The notes beneath the pieces were generated by a model. The model was not told the DNA's origin. It was given only the letters and a program-made list of their open reading frames with translations, and ran no database searches. The position numbers and the translations under genes are program-made. From Chamaesiphon sp. (GTDB lineage Bacteria; Cyanobacteriota; Cyanobacteriia; Cyanobacteriales; Chamaesiphonaceae), in contig JAGVCD010000336.1 of NCBI GenBank assembly GCA_020059425.1, positions 1 through 17,568 of the forward strand: 17,568 nt of DNA. Reading direction: 5' to 3'. Shown here one piece after another: positions 1-6,734 of the stretch; position 1 is the first letter of the stretch; each line of letters starts with the position of its first letter.

Positions 1-463
1 CCTCTCCACCCAATAAAATTTGGCGCAAAAATTGACCAATGAACGGCACACTCTCAATAATCGACAGCTCAATTTTCAGCCGCCAGTAACCCAACTGCGA
101 CCACTCCAAATTCATCGCTGTCCAACCCAATCCGATGGCTGTCAGCGTCAAGAAAATCCCTGATACCCAGCTCACAATCCAGCCCCCCACCAAGTGACGA
201 CCAAAAAACATCACGATAATTTGCAGCAGCGAGACCGCAATTAAACCATTGCCTGCAATATCATGCAGACTTCTCACTAACCAACCATTAGAAACTTGAT
301 TATTAATGTACTCGATCGAAGAATGGGCGGTCGTAGTACCGGGAGTGTAGTAAAAAGCGATCAGCACCCCCGTCACAGCGGCCAATAAACATAATGTAAA
401 AATGGCGATCGCTAGCATGGTAGCTAGTTTTCGCAGTAGAGAATTGTAACGCGCAGTATTCAT
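1..463 (-). CDS. Cytochrome b6-like membrane protein, 3' part cut off by the window edge
   Basis: This reading frame opens with ATG at 463 and runs without a stop to position 1, giving 154 residues; the C-terminus lies outside the window. AAAGG (472-476 on this strand) sits 8 nt before the ATG and is a good ribosome binding site. The protein follows the N-terminal half of cytochrome b6: helix A about residues 13-38 ending AFYYTP, helix B about 63-92 with RSLH, helix C about 94-116, then LEWSQLGYW and SVPFIG, matching the b6 PWDQIGYW and AIPVIG segments that form the cd1 (Qo side) region. His67 matches the first helix-B haem ligand, but the second, 14 residues later in cytochrome b, is Gln81. 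The Cys that binds the extra c-type haem in b6 (Cys35) has no counterpart; the only Cys is Cys25. This is therefore a paralogue and not petB. Its function is unknown; membrane electron transfer with an altered haem set is an inference. Confidence 0.72.
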   Translation of the reverse strand, partial: MNTARYNSLLRKLATMLAIAIFTLCLLAAVTGVLIAFYYTPGTTTAHSSIEYINNQVSNGWLVRSLHDIAGNGLIAVSLLQIIVMFFGRHLVGGWIVSWVSGIFLTLTAIGLGWTAMNLEWSQLGYWRLKIELSIIESVPFIGQFLRQILLGGE

Positions 464-481
464 AAGTAATACCTTTGGCTT

Positions 482-509
482 TGTTTACATTTCCCTATCA
501 TTGTAAACA
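482..509. promoter_or_regulatory. Perfect 8-bp inverted repeat upstream of the cytochrome b6-like gene
   Basis: TGTTTACA (482-489) and TGTAAACA (502-509) are exact inverted copies separated by 12 bp. They lie 19-46 bp upstream of the minus-strand ATG at 463. Each arm, read inwards, also fits the half-site (G/T)TTACA(T/A)(T/A) known for the cyanobacterial regulator RpaB (HLR1), but HLR1 is normally a direct repeat, so this is only a hint. An operator is plausible; the binding protein is unknown. Confidence 0.4.
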
Positions 510-513
510 CTTT

Positions 514-529
514 TAAGTATAAATACTTA
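514..529. promoter_or_regulatory. Perfect 7-bp palindrome TAAGTAT-AA-ATACTTA
   Basis: The two 7-bp arms at 514-520 and 523-529 are separated by 2 bp and lie 5 bp beyond the first inverted repeat, further upstream of the minus-strand gene. Read on the minus strand the palindrome contains TATACT, a possible -10 hexamer, so it could be an operator over a promoter. No good -35 was seen. Two separate palindromes in 48 bp argue for a regulated promoter. Confidence 0.35.
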
Positions 530-609
530 GTGTCTTGGAAGTTTTTGGACAATCTAACCAAGTTGGTGCGGATAATGGCGGTCAGAGCGGCGATCTTGAA
601 ACCAGACTG

Positions 610-969
610 TTACAGTTTTTTTAATAAAATATACAAATCCTCCAAACTTTCTTCGCCCTCATCATCACTTTCATCATTTTCTGCCATTGAGTTGTCAACA
701 TTTTGATCGATCGATCGAAAAGAGGATGAACCAGTGTAGCGAGATCGCTGCTTTTCAACGATTTCGATTTGAGCCTTAAGTTTGGCGATCGATTCATCGG
801 CAGCCCGATCAACTTTATCCTCTGAAGCCGCTTCTTCAATTAGTGCCATCGGCAAATAAAAAATTGTTAGGGCTTCAATAATGAGTTTGACTTCGTTCGT
901 AAGATATTGGTACAGCAATGTCTGCGCTGGATTTTTTTTAGAAAAGACAACATCAATTTTCTGTTTCAT
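610..969 (-). CDS. Hypothetical protein with acidic tail
   Basis: This frame encodes 119 residues from ATG at 969. I do not recognise the family. The first 45 residues are mixed and slightly hydrophobic (LLYQYLTNEVKLIIEAL and FYLPMALI), residues about 46-80 look like a charged helix rich in Lys, Glu and Ala, and residues about 88-110 are strongly acidic (Asn, Asp, Glu and Ser in runs). There is no signal peptide, cysteine pair or clear transmembrane helix. No ribosome binding site is visible before the ATG. The gene stands alone, divergent from the DUF4079 gene and 146 bp upstream of the cytochrome b6-like gene on the same strand, so those two could share a transcript only if the palindromes between them do not mark a separate promoter. 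A second frame inside it (621-839) looks like a shadow. It may be a real small gene, but the support is only the open frame. Confidence 0.45.
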   Translation of the reverse strand: MKQKIDVVFSKKNPAQTLLYQYLTNEVKLIIEALTIFYLPMALIEEAASEDKVDRAADESIAKLKAQIEIVEKQRSRYTGSSSFRSIDQNVDNSMAENDESDDEGEESLEDLYILLKKL

Positions 970-1112
970 ACATTAGACTACAGCAACAAAAAAATAATCA
1001 TATAAAATAAAGATTAAGTTTTGGGAGAATCGTCCAAATCCATGTTTCCTAATTCAATAACTCTGAAATCGCCTAAAATTGACAATTGCAATGATTTTTG
1101 GACTATGACACG

Positions 1113-1601
1113 ATGGGCGAACAACTAGCACAAGCACTGGAACCACTAGCCAGTATTTTTCGAGACTTAAATTTACCAGAACCGATCACGCATTGGGGAC
1201 ATCCCTTCTTTATGAGCATCGTGATGTTCGGGATGGGCGGCTATGGCATTTATTCTGGTTGGAAAGGGCGCTTAATGACCGCCACCGACCCCACCGCTGC
1301 TGCTCAACTAAAGTCCGACCACAGCAAAATTATTAGTGCGATGGTTACTTTCATGGCGATCGGCGCTACCGGCGGGATCTTATCTTTAGTCATCCAAAAG
1401 CACGCCATCATGGAAAGTCCCCACTTTCTCACGGGGATGGCGATGCTGAGTCTGTTGTTTCTGAACGGTGCCATTTCTTTCACAGGTTTTGGTGGCAACA
1501 ATCCAACACTGCGCAAAGCCCACGCTTACTTTGGTAGCTTTATTCTGATTGTGATGATTGTCCATGCGATCGCTGGTCTCAAACTAGGTTTATCGATCTA
1601 G
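1113..1601 (+). CDS. DUF4079 family four-helix membrane protein
   Basis: The protein has 162 residues from ATG at 1113. A TTG at 1098 would add five residues; ATG is preferred because the family motif LEPLASIF begins soon after it, and an in-frame stop lies at 1092. The pattern LNLPEPITHWGHP followed by four hydrophobic helices (about residues 31-52, 72-95, 104-126 and 135-160) is that of DUF4079 proteins, which are widespread in cyanobacteria and plastid-bearing organisms. Several His residues sit at helix ends (HWGH near residue 27, DHSK near 70, KAHAYF near 136 and VHAIAG near 151), a pattern like cytochrome b561-type haem ligands, so a haem-binding redox role is conceivable but unproven. 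comEC follows on the same strand after 84 bp and may be co-transcribed. Another b-type cytochrome-like gene lies just upstream in the opposite direction. Confidence 0.8.
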   Translation: MGEQLAQALEPLASIFRDLNLPEPITHWGHPFFMSIVMFGMGGYGIYSGWKGRLMTATDPTAAAQLKSDHSKIISAMVTFMAIGATGGILSLVIQKHAIMESPHFLTGMAMLSLLFLNGAISFTGFGGNNPTLRKAHAYFGSFILIVMIVHAIAGLKLGLSI

Positions 1602-1685
1602 TCTGGCTGGTCATTTATTAGTATTTATGCCCAGTTGGGATAGAGTAATCTAAGCATTCTATCTCTGGCAAAAATTTAAATCGGC

Positions 1686-3947
1686 ATGGACAATGCTCAG
1701 CGTATTGCACTCCTTTGCCTCACCTTTGCGGTGGGCTTATTGGTTAGTCCCCAATTTACCTGGGCGGTGTTTAACCAACCTTTATGGACTATTGGTGGAC
1801 TAGCTTGTTTGTTGATCGCCATCTATTTTGGTGATCGCAGCAAGCGTATTAATCTGCCCCTAAAGTGGATAATAGCCACCTTAGCGGTGTTGATTAGTGC
1901 GGTTCTTTACTGCCAGTTGCGATTGCCCCAACCTAGTAGCCAAGATATTAGTCGGTTTATCAATAGCATCAATGACCAAGGGCAATCCCAGTTTTCCTCG
2001 GTCAAAGGCCTGGTCGATAGCTATCCCAAAGTTACCCGCACCAATCGATCGCAGTTTTGGCTGCAAGTTAATCAACTGACCGATATTCAAGGCGATGCCC
2101 CTGGTCCAGCCAGTACTAAACAAGTCAATGGCCGTCTCTACGTCACTGCCCCCCTGCTTAGTACGACTGGTCTGAAGCCTGGGGTGGAAGTTTTGCTCAC
2201 GGGCACTCTGTATAAGCCCCAGCCTTCGCTCAATCCTGGCGGTTTGAATTTTAGCGATTACTTAGCTAGATCGGGTAGTTGGGCTGGTATGAGAGTTGCC
2301 CAACTTATTTTGCCCGATGAAAATCAAATTCGCCGCTGGGACATCGGTACCCTGCGACAGCGGATTGTGCAGGCGCAAGTGAAATGGCTAGATATTCCGG
2401 CAGGTCCGTTAGTTAGTGCGATGTCTTTGGGTGGTGATGTGGTCGATGTGCCTTTTGATGTCAAAGATTGGTTCGGGCGAGTTGGTCTAACCCATGCCTT
2501 GGCCGCCTCTGGGTTTCAGGTTTCATTGATCGTCAGCGCCGTCATTAATATCACCCAAAAATTTTTATCCAAAAAATGGCAGTTTGGTCTGGGACTGCTA
2601 GCGATCGGATTATTTGTCAGCTTGACTGGTTTTCAGCCTTCGATCTTGCGGGCAGCGGTAATGGGAGGAGCGGTCTTACTGAGTTTGTTATTAGATCAAC
2701 AACTGCGCCCTTTAAATTCCTTGTTATTGGCTGGAGTACTGCTGCTGCTCTGCAACCCGATCTGGATTTGGGATGTAGGCTTTCAGCTGAGCTTTTTGGC
2801 TACCCTGGGTTTGGTGGTTAGTGCCACGCCGATTCAACGAAAACTAGACTGGTTACCCCCGACAATCGCTGAGCTAGTTGCAGTGCCCTTAGCTGCCACT
2901 ATTTGGACGATGCCCATTCAGCTCTGGAATTTCAAAGTTTTGCCCCTTTATGCTTTGCCAGCCAACATTATTAGCAGTCCACTAGTGGCGATCATTAGTA
3001 TTGGGGGCATGATTAGTGCCATGATTAGCGCTATTTTACCGCCCGTCGGTAGTGCGATCGCCTGGTTGTTACTGTATCCCACTCAACTACTGATTGGGAT
3101 TGTGCGTACTATTGCCACTTTGCCAGGAGCCAATATGTTGGTGGGTAGTATTGGGCTAGTGCAACTAATTTTTATCTATGGCTTAATTCTGCTGGTGTGG
3201 CGAGTACCATTTTGGCAAAAGCGTTGGCACTTGGCACTGTTGGTGGCGATTTTCGCTGTGATGGTTCCGTTATGGATTAACAAAAATCAAGAGCTGAAAA
3301 TCACCGCACTAGCCAGCGGAGAAGATCAAGTATTAGTTGTGCAAAATCACTATCAAACCACGCTGATCAATGCTGGTAATAGCGAAACTGCGCGGTTTAC
3401 TGTTTTACCTTTTTTGACCCATGAAGCAATTAATGAGCTGCACCAAGCGATCGGACTGCACCAAAATCGGGATGTTAATAAAGGTTGGCAAACTATTGGC
3501 AACTCGATATCGATCAATAAATTCTATACTCCAGCCAGCAGCTCCAGCCCCGCACCCATTGTCCGCAATGCGCTAATCTTGAACACCGATCGGATGGAAT
3601 TAGGTAACTGTGTCACTAAACTTTGGAATGCTCAGCCCCCCTTACTAGCCCTAGATATTGCTCAACAGCATTGGTTGATTATTGGTAACTTACCCCTTGA
3701 TCAACAGCGGGATTTAGCCCCCCAATTGCAACCGGTCGAAAGTATTTACTGGCCAGGAGGAAAATTGACTAATGAGCTCATGAAAATAATTAGGCCGCAG
3801 GTCGCGATCGCATCTACCACTAATCCCGACGTAGAAACTATCCAAAAACTGGAAGGGATGGGTACTAAAGTCTTTATCACTGGCCGGGATGGGGCAGTGC
3901 AATGGACTACTGAACAAGGTTTTAAGACATTCCATAACGAGAATTGA
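1686..3947 (+). CDS. comEC: ComEC/Rec2 DNA-uptake channel
   Basis: This 753-residue inner-membrane protein is of the type that carries single-stranded DNA across the cytoplasmic membrane in natural transformation. Hydrophobic helices at about 5-25, 34-50 and 60-78 precede a soluble domain (about 90-215, with VNGRLYVT, GVEVLLTGTLYKP and NPGGLNFSDYL) that matches the DUF4131/OB-like N-terminal region. The competence domain begins near 240 with SLGGDVVDVPFDVKDWF, then LTHALAASGFQVSLI (family norm H-L-x-A-I/V-SGLHV), QPSILRAAVMGG, and a set of helices to about 530. Residues 536-753 correspond to the metallo-beta-lactamase-like domain, but the HxHxDH zinc motif is absent, so the nuclease-like domain looks degenerate. 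Length is normal for cyanobacterial ComEC. The start ATG at 1686 has no clear ribosome binding site. Uptake would work with type IV pili, which the chemosensory operon in this window probably controls. Confidence 0.9.
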   Translation: MDNAQRIALLCLTFAVGLLVSPQFTWAVFNQPLWTIGGLACLLIAIYFGDRSKRINLPLKWIIATLAVLISAVLYCQLRLPQPSSQDISRFINSINDQGQSQFSSVKGLVDSYPKVTRTNRSQFWLQVNQLTDIQGDAPGPASTKQVNGRLYVTAPLLSTTGLKPGVEVLLTGTLYKPQPSLNPGGLNFSDYLARSGSWAGMRVAQLILPDENQIRRWDIGTLRQRIVQAQVKWLDIPAGPLVSAMSLGGDVVDVPFDVKDWFGRVGLTHALAASGFQVSLIVSAVINITQKFLSKKWQFGLGLLAIGLFVSLTGFQPSILRAAVMGGAVLLSLLLDQQLRPLNSLLLAGVLLLLCNPIWIWDVGFQLSFLATLGLVVSATPIQRKLDWLPPTIAELVAVPLAATIWTMPIQLWNFKVLPLYALPANIISSPLVAIISIGGMISAMISAILPPVGSAIAWLLLYPTQLLIGIVRTIATLPGANMLVGSIGLVQLIFIYGLILLVWRVPFWQKRWHLALLVAIFAVMVPLWINKNQELKITALASGEDQVLVVQNHYQTTLINAGNSETARFTVLPFLTHEAINELHQAIGLHQNRDVNKGWQTIGNSISINKFYTPASSSSPAPIVRNALILNTDRMELGNCVTKLWNAQPPLLALDIAQQHWLIIGNLPLDQQRDLAPQLQPVESIYWPGGKLTNELMKIIRPQVAIASTTNPDVETIQKLEGMGTKVFITGRDGAVQWTTEQGFKTFHNEN

Positions 3948-3988
3948 TTCTAGTTCAGTTTTCCGTGTTTCATGTTACTTCTTAATGC

Positions 3989-4010
3989 TGATTATTCTCA
4001 ATAAGATATC
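3989..4010. promoter_or_regulatory. Candidate Fur box upstream of furA
   Basis: The stretch TGATTATTCTCAATAAGATATC contains TGAGAATAAT on the minus strand, close to the left half of the bacterial Fur box (GATAATGATAATCATTATC) and to FurA sites in cyanobacteria. It lies 76-97 bp upstream of the furA ATG, where autoregulation by FurA would be expected. The match is partial and the surrounding DNA is AT-rich, so this is a weak call. Confidence 0.3.
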
Positions 4011-4085
4011 CTTCTTGCAAATGAACTGACAATTAGGCTATTCTTAGCTAGTAAATAGAAACTTATAATTTAAGAGGGCTACATT

Positions 4086-4541
4086 ATGTCCCTTTATACA
4101 GCAGACTCTTTGAAAGCCGAACTGCACGAGAAAGGCTGGCGACTTACACCACAAAGAGAAATCATCCTGGATATCTTCCAAAATCTGGCTAGCGGCAAAC
4201 ATTTAAGCGCTGAAGATTTACAAGAAGTTTTATCTGGCGAAGGTCATAATATTAGCTTGTCTACGATTTATCGGACGGTCAAGTTGATGTCCCGGATGGG
4301 AATTTTGCGCGAACTGGAGCTGGCCGAAGGTCACAAGCATTATGAAATAAACCAACCAGCTCCCTATCATCATCATCATCTGATCTGTACTCGTTGCAAT
4401 CAGATGGTGGAGTTCAAGAATGATTCGATCCTGAAAATTGGCGACAAAACTGCCAAAAAAGAAGGTTATCATCTCCTAGACTGTCAAATGACTATTCATG
4501 CCGTTTGTCCAACTTGCCAGCGATCTATTTCGCCCGTCTAA
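4086..4541 (+). CDS. furA: Ferric uptake regulator FurA
   Basis: FurA is a DNA-binding repressor of iron-acquisition and stress genes that works with Fe(II). The protein has 151 residues: a winged-helix N-terminal half (about 5-85, with GWRLTPQRE, HLSAEDL and the recognition region SLSTIYRTVKLM) and a C-terminal dimerisation and metal-binding half with the His run HHHH (95-98). Its five Cys are at 101, 104, 133, 141 and 144, in CTRC, LLDC and CPTC. From memory of the family, both the length and this Cys spacing are those of Anabaena FurA (CxxC redox motif, Cys133, and a Cys-Pro haem motif), which separates it from cyanobacterial Zur and PerR. AAGAGGG (4072-4078), 7 nt before the ATG, is a good ribosome binding site. 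TATAAT at 4064-4069 would place the start of transcription almost on that site, so it may not be the -10. The gene ends 7 bp from a convergent gene. Confidence 0.93.
   Translation: MSLYTADSLKAELHEKGWRLTPQREIILDIFQNLASGKHLSAEDLQEVLSGEGHNISLSTIYRTVKLMSRMGILRELELAEGHKHYEINQPAPYHHHHLICTRCNQMVEFKNDSILKIGDKTAKKEGYHLLDCQMTIHAVCPTCQRSISPV
4086..4541 (-). ncRNA. Possible antisense furA RNA (read-through of the SH3b gene)
   Basis: The minus-strand SH3b gene stops at 4549, only 7 bp from the furA stop, and no hairpin with a T-run fits between them. Any transcript of that gene must therefore continue into furA before it can end. In Anabaena PCC 7120 the convergent gene alr1690, described as a putative cell-wall protein, gives a read-through RNA (alpha-furA) that covers furA and lowers its expression; I recall similar reports for other cyanobacteria. 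The arrangement is seen directly; the RNA here is inferred, and its 5' and 3' ends are not known. Confidence 0.35.
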
Positions 4542-4548
4542 CAAATAG

Positions 4549-5019
4549 CTAGTTAGCCGCAGCAGCATCTCGCTCTACATTGCCAGCTTTTAGCCAACCT
4601 TCGGCAGTGTTGTCAGAATTGCGCACTTGTACCCAACTTTTGTCAGCATTCTCCTGGAGGACAATGACTTTTTCTCTAAAGCCGACACCGCCAGTTTTGG
4701 TACTACTATCCGATGCCTCCTGACGTAAAGACACTCCGGTTTCCCACATGACCGTTGCACCATAAGCGCCTGGAGGAATGGCCTTTTCCTCTTTTTTTTC
4801 TTCCTTTACTACTTCTGGTGCTGGTTTTGGTACCGCTGGCGTTTTCTTAGCCACTGGTTTGGCAGCTTTTTTGGGATTACGCTCTTCGGCAAAGGCTGGT
4901 TTGGTCGGCTTGGCACTCAAATTGGTCACCATAAAGTAATACACAGCACCAGTACCCAACAAACCAAGGGTGACAAAACCCAAGATGATACCCAAAAGGA
5001 CTTTGATAGCGTTCAGCAT
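4549..5019 (-). CDS. Membrane-anchored bacterial SH3 (SH3b) domain protein
   Basis: This 156-residue protein has one N-terminal transmembrane helix or signal anchor (about 5-32), a Lys/Pro/Ala/Glu-rich linker (about 35-82, with KPAK- and PKPAP-like runs) that would span the periplasm or peptidoglycan, and a C-terminal SH3b domain (about 87-149: VMWETGVSLRQEAS, VIVLQ, SWVQVRN, GWLKAGNV). SH3b domains usually bind cell-wall peptides, so a cell-envelope role is likely; the exact function is unknown. It lies 45 bp downstream of the Ycf46-like ATPase gene on the same strand and is probably co-transcribed with it. It converges on furA across 7 bp, the same relation that alr1690 has to furA in Anabaena, and it may be the counterpart of that gene. 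No clear ribosome binding site precedes the ATG at 5019. Confidence 0.75.
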   Translation of the reverse strand: MLNAIKVLLGIILGFVTLGLLGTGAVYYFMVTNLSAKPTKPAFAEERNPKKAAKPVAKKTPAVPKPAPEVVKEEKKEEKAIPPGAYGATVMWETGVSLRQEASDSSTKTGGVGFREKVIVLQENADKSWVQVRNSDNTAEGWLKAGNVERDAAAAN

Positions 5020-5064
5020 GTAAATGTAGTTAGTTTAATTAAATTCAAGTGTACAAAAAGCCAT

Positions 5065-6561
5065 TTAAATTTTGTATTGGCCTAGCTGTCGAGAAGCTAA
5101 TCTGGCCTTACCAGAGCCAGCCCACTCTTGAAGAAAAGCAATTTGTTCTTGAGCGGTAACTGCTAACGGGATAGTTTGGCTAGCAGCTTCTAGGATATCA
5201 TCTGTGGTAAAGTCTCGGTTTTGACTAAAGCCAATATGCATAGCTTCTACTAGAATTTGCTCAATTTCAGCCCCCGAAAAATCGGGTGTTTCGTAAGCTA
5301 ACCGATCGAGATCGTACTGACCAATACTCTGGGGACGGAGTTTGCCAATATGGACAGTGAAAATTGCCCGCCGTTCAGTTTGGCTGGGCAATCCCACAAA
5401 AAATATTTCATCAAAGCGGCCTTTGCGTAAAATTTCCGGCGGCAGAGATTGAATATTGTTGGCGGTGGCGACCACAAAAACTGGAGAAGTTTTTTCGGCT
5501 AGCCAGGTAATCATAGTGCCAAATACTCGACTAGCGGTACCAGCATCCCCTTTGCCTTCGATGCCCCCAAAGGCTTTATCAATTTCATCAATCCATAATA
5601 CGCAAGGAGATAGAGCCTCGGCCAACTGAATCATTTGACGGGTGCGGGCTTCCGATTCGCCCACCAATCCAGCAAAGAGACGACCAACATCCAAACGTAG
5701 CAATGGTAAGTGCCAATGATGGGCGATCGCTTTAGCGGTGAGAGATTTACCTGTGCCCTGAATGCCAACTAACAGCAAACCCCGAGGATGGGGCAGGCCA
5801 TACTGACGGGCTTTTTCCGAAAAACCACTGCCGCGTCTAACCAACCACTCTTTCAGATTATCGAGACCGCCAATGTCGGTCATTTGGGCTTGGGCAGGAT
5901 AGAAGTCTAGAATTTGGGTTTGGCGGATGGATTGACGTTTTTCTTCGAGAATTAGCTCTACATCGGATTCTTGGATGGATCCATGGGCGGCGATCGCCCG
6001 ACCGCAAACCCGTCGCACTCTTTCTAATGATAAACCCTGACTGGCTCGGACTAATTCATCGATGATTTTGGTTTCTAGTTTTTGGTTGGTTGCTTGGAGG
6101 AGTTGATCGATCTCCGCTGTGAGTTCTGGGGCGCTAGGCAACGGAAATTCTAAAACAGTAATAATTTCACTCAAATCACTAGGGATACTGACTTGGGGGG
6201 CAAGCATCACAATATTTTTGGGTTCGGCTTTGAATTTACGCGCTAGGTTGCGAAGTTTGCGCGCCACCGAGACATCTTCTAGGAAGCGATGGTAATCGCG
6301 TAGGACAAAGAGTCCGGGATTGTTGGGCGATAGTTTGTCAATAAATTCGAGAGCTTGAATGGGATTGCGTTTGCCAAATCCTTGGTCATTGGGGTTACCT
6401 TGGTAGCCGTCTACAAAGTCCCAGGTGTAGATGGGTCGATTGTCCAGTTGCTGACCGACTTGAGCGATCGCTGTTTCGACTCGTTCCTCTTCAGCAGTAG
6501 GAATGTAGATTAGGGGGTAGCGGGAACGAATGAGTAAGGCAAACTCGGTATTAAATGCCAT
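5065..6561 (-). CDS. ycf46: Ycf46-like AAA ATPase
   Basis: The protein has 498 residues. An N-terminal region (about 1-200) starts with [20 protein letters not shown], typical of the Ycf46 family found in cyanobacteria and red-algal plastids. The AAA module follows: Walker A GIQGTGKS (266-273), Walker B VLWIDEID (321-328), sensor 1 in VVATANN (363-369), arginines Arg379 and Arg382 in RKGRFDE, and sensor 2 region SGAEIE (429-434). All catalytic parts look intact, so it should hydrolyse ATP. The Synechocystis relative Slr0374 belongs to a stress-responsive gene cluster and has been linked to inorganic carbon use, as I recall; the substrate is not established. ATG at 6561 is the natural start. 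The gap to the upstream chemosensory operon on the same strand is 173 bp without an obvious terminator, so read-through cannot be excluded. The SH3b gene follows after 45 bp. Confidence 0.86.
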   Translation of the reverse strand: MAFNTEFALLIRSRYPLIYIPTAEEERVETAIAQVGQQLDNRPIYTWDFVDGYQGNPNDQGFGKRNPIQALEFIDKLSPNNPGLFVLRDYHRFLEDVSVARKLRNLARKFKAEPKNIVMLAPQVSIPSDLSEIITVLEFPLPSAPELTAEIDQLLQATNQKLETKIIDELVRASQGLSLERVRRVCGRAIAAHGSIQESDVELILEEKRQSIRQTQILDFYPAQAQMTDIGGLDNLKEWLVRRGSGFSEKARQYGLPHPRGLLLVGIQGTGKSLTAKAIAHHWHLPLLRLDVGRLFAGLVGESEARTRQMIQLAEALSPCVLWIDEIDKAFGGIEGKGDAGTASRVFGTMITWLAEKTSPVFVVATANNIQSLPPEILRKGRFDEIFFVGLPSQTERRAIFTVHIGKLRPQSIGQYDLDRLAYETPDFSGAEIEQILVEAMHIGFSQNRDFTTDDILEAASQTIPLAVTAQEQIAFLQEWAGSGKARLASRQLGQYKI

Positions 6562-6734
6562 GTTGGATTGGCGCTAGAGAAGGTTTTTGGATGATTTTCT
6601 CCATGAATCTCAGTTTAACGGTGACTGACGAGGATATCAATGATCTGTGATGACTCTCTAGGAGTGTCTATTTTGATCTAGGCTGTCTCATTCTAGCTAA
6701 GCTTATATTCTGCATGGTTTCTAGACTTCGGAAC

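Noticed and set aside
1304..2123. Minus-strand frames inside DUF4079 and comEC (1304-1516, 1881-2123)
   Set aside because: The sense frames there carry recognisable families. The antisense translations do not, and they have no upstream signals.
6562..6734. Rho-independent terminator after the chemosensory operon
   Set aside because: Only a 4-bp ACTC/GAGT stem was found, with no T-run after it, so a terminator cannot be claimed.
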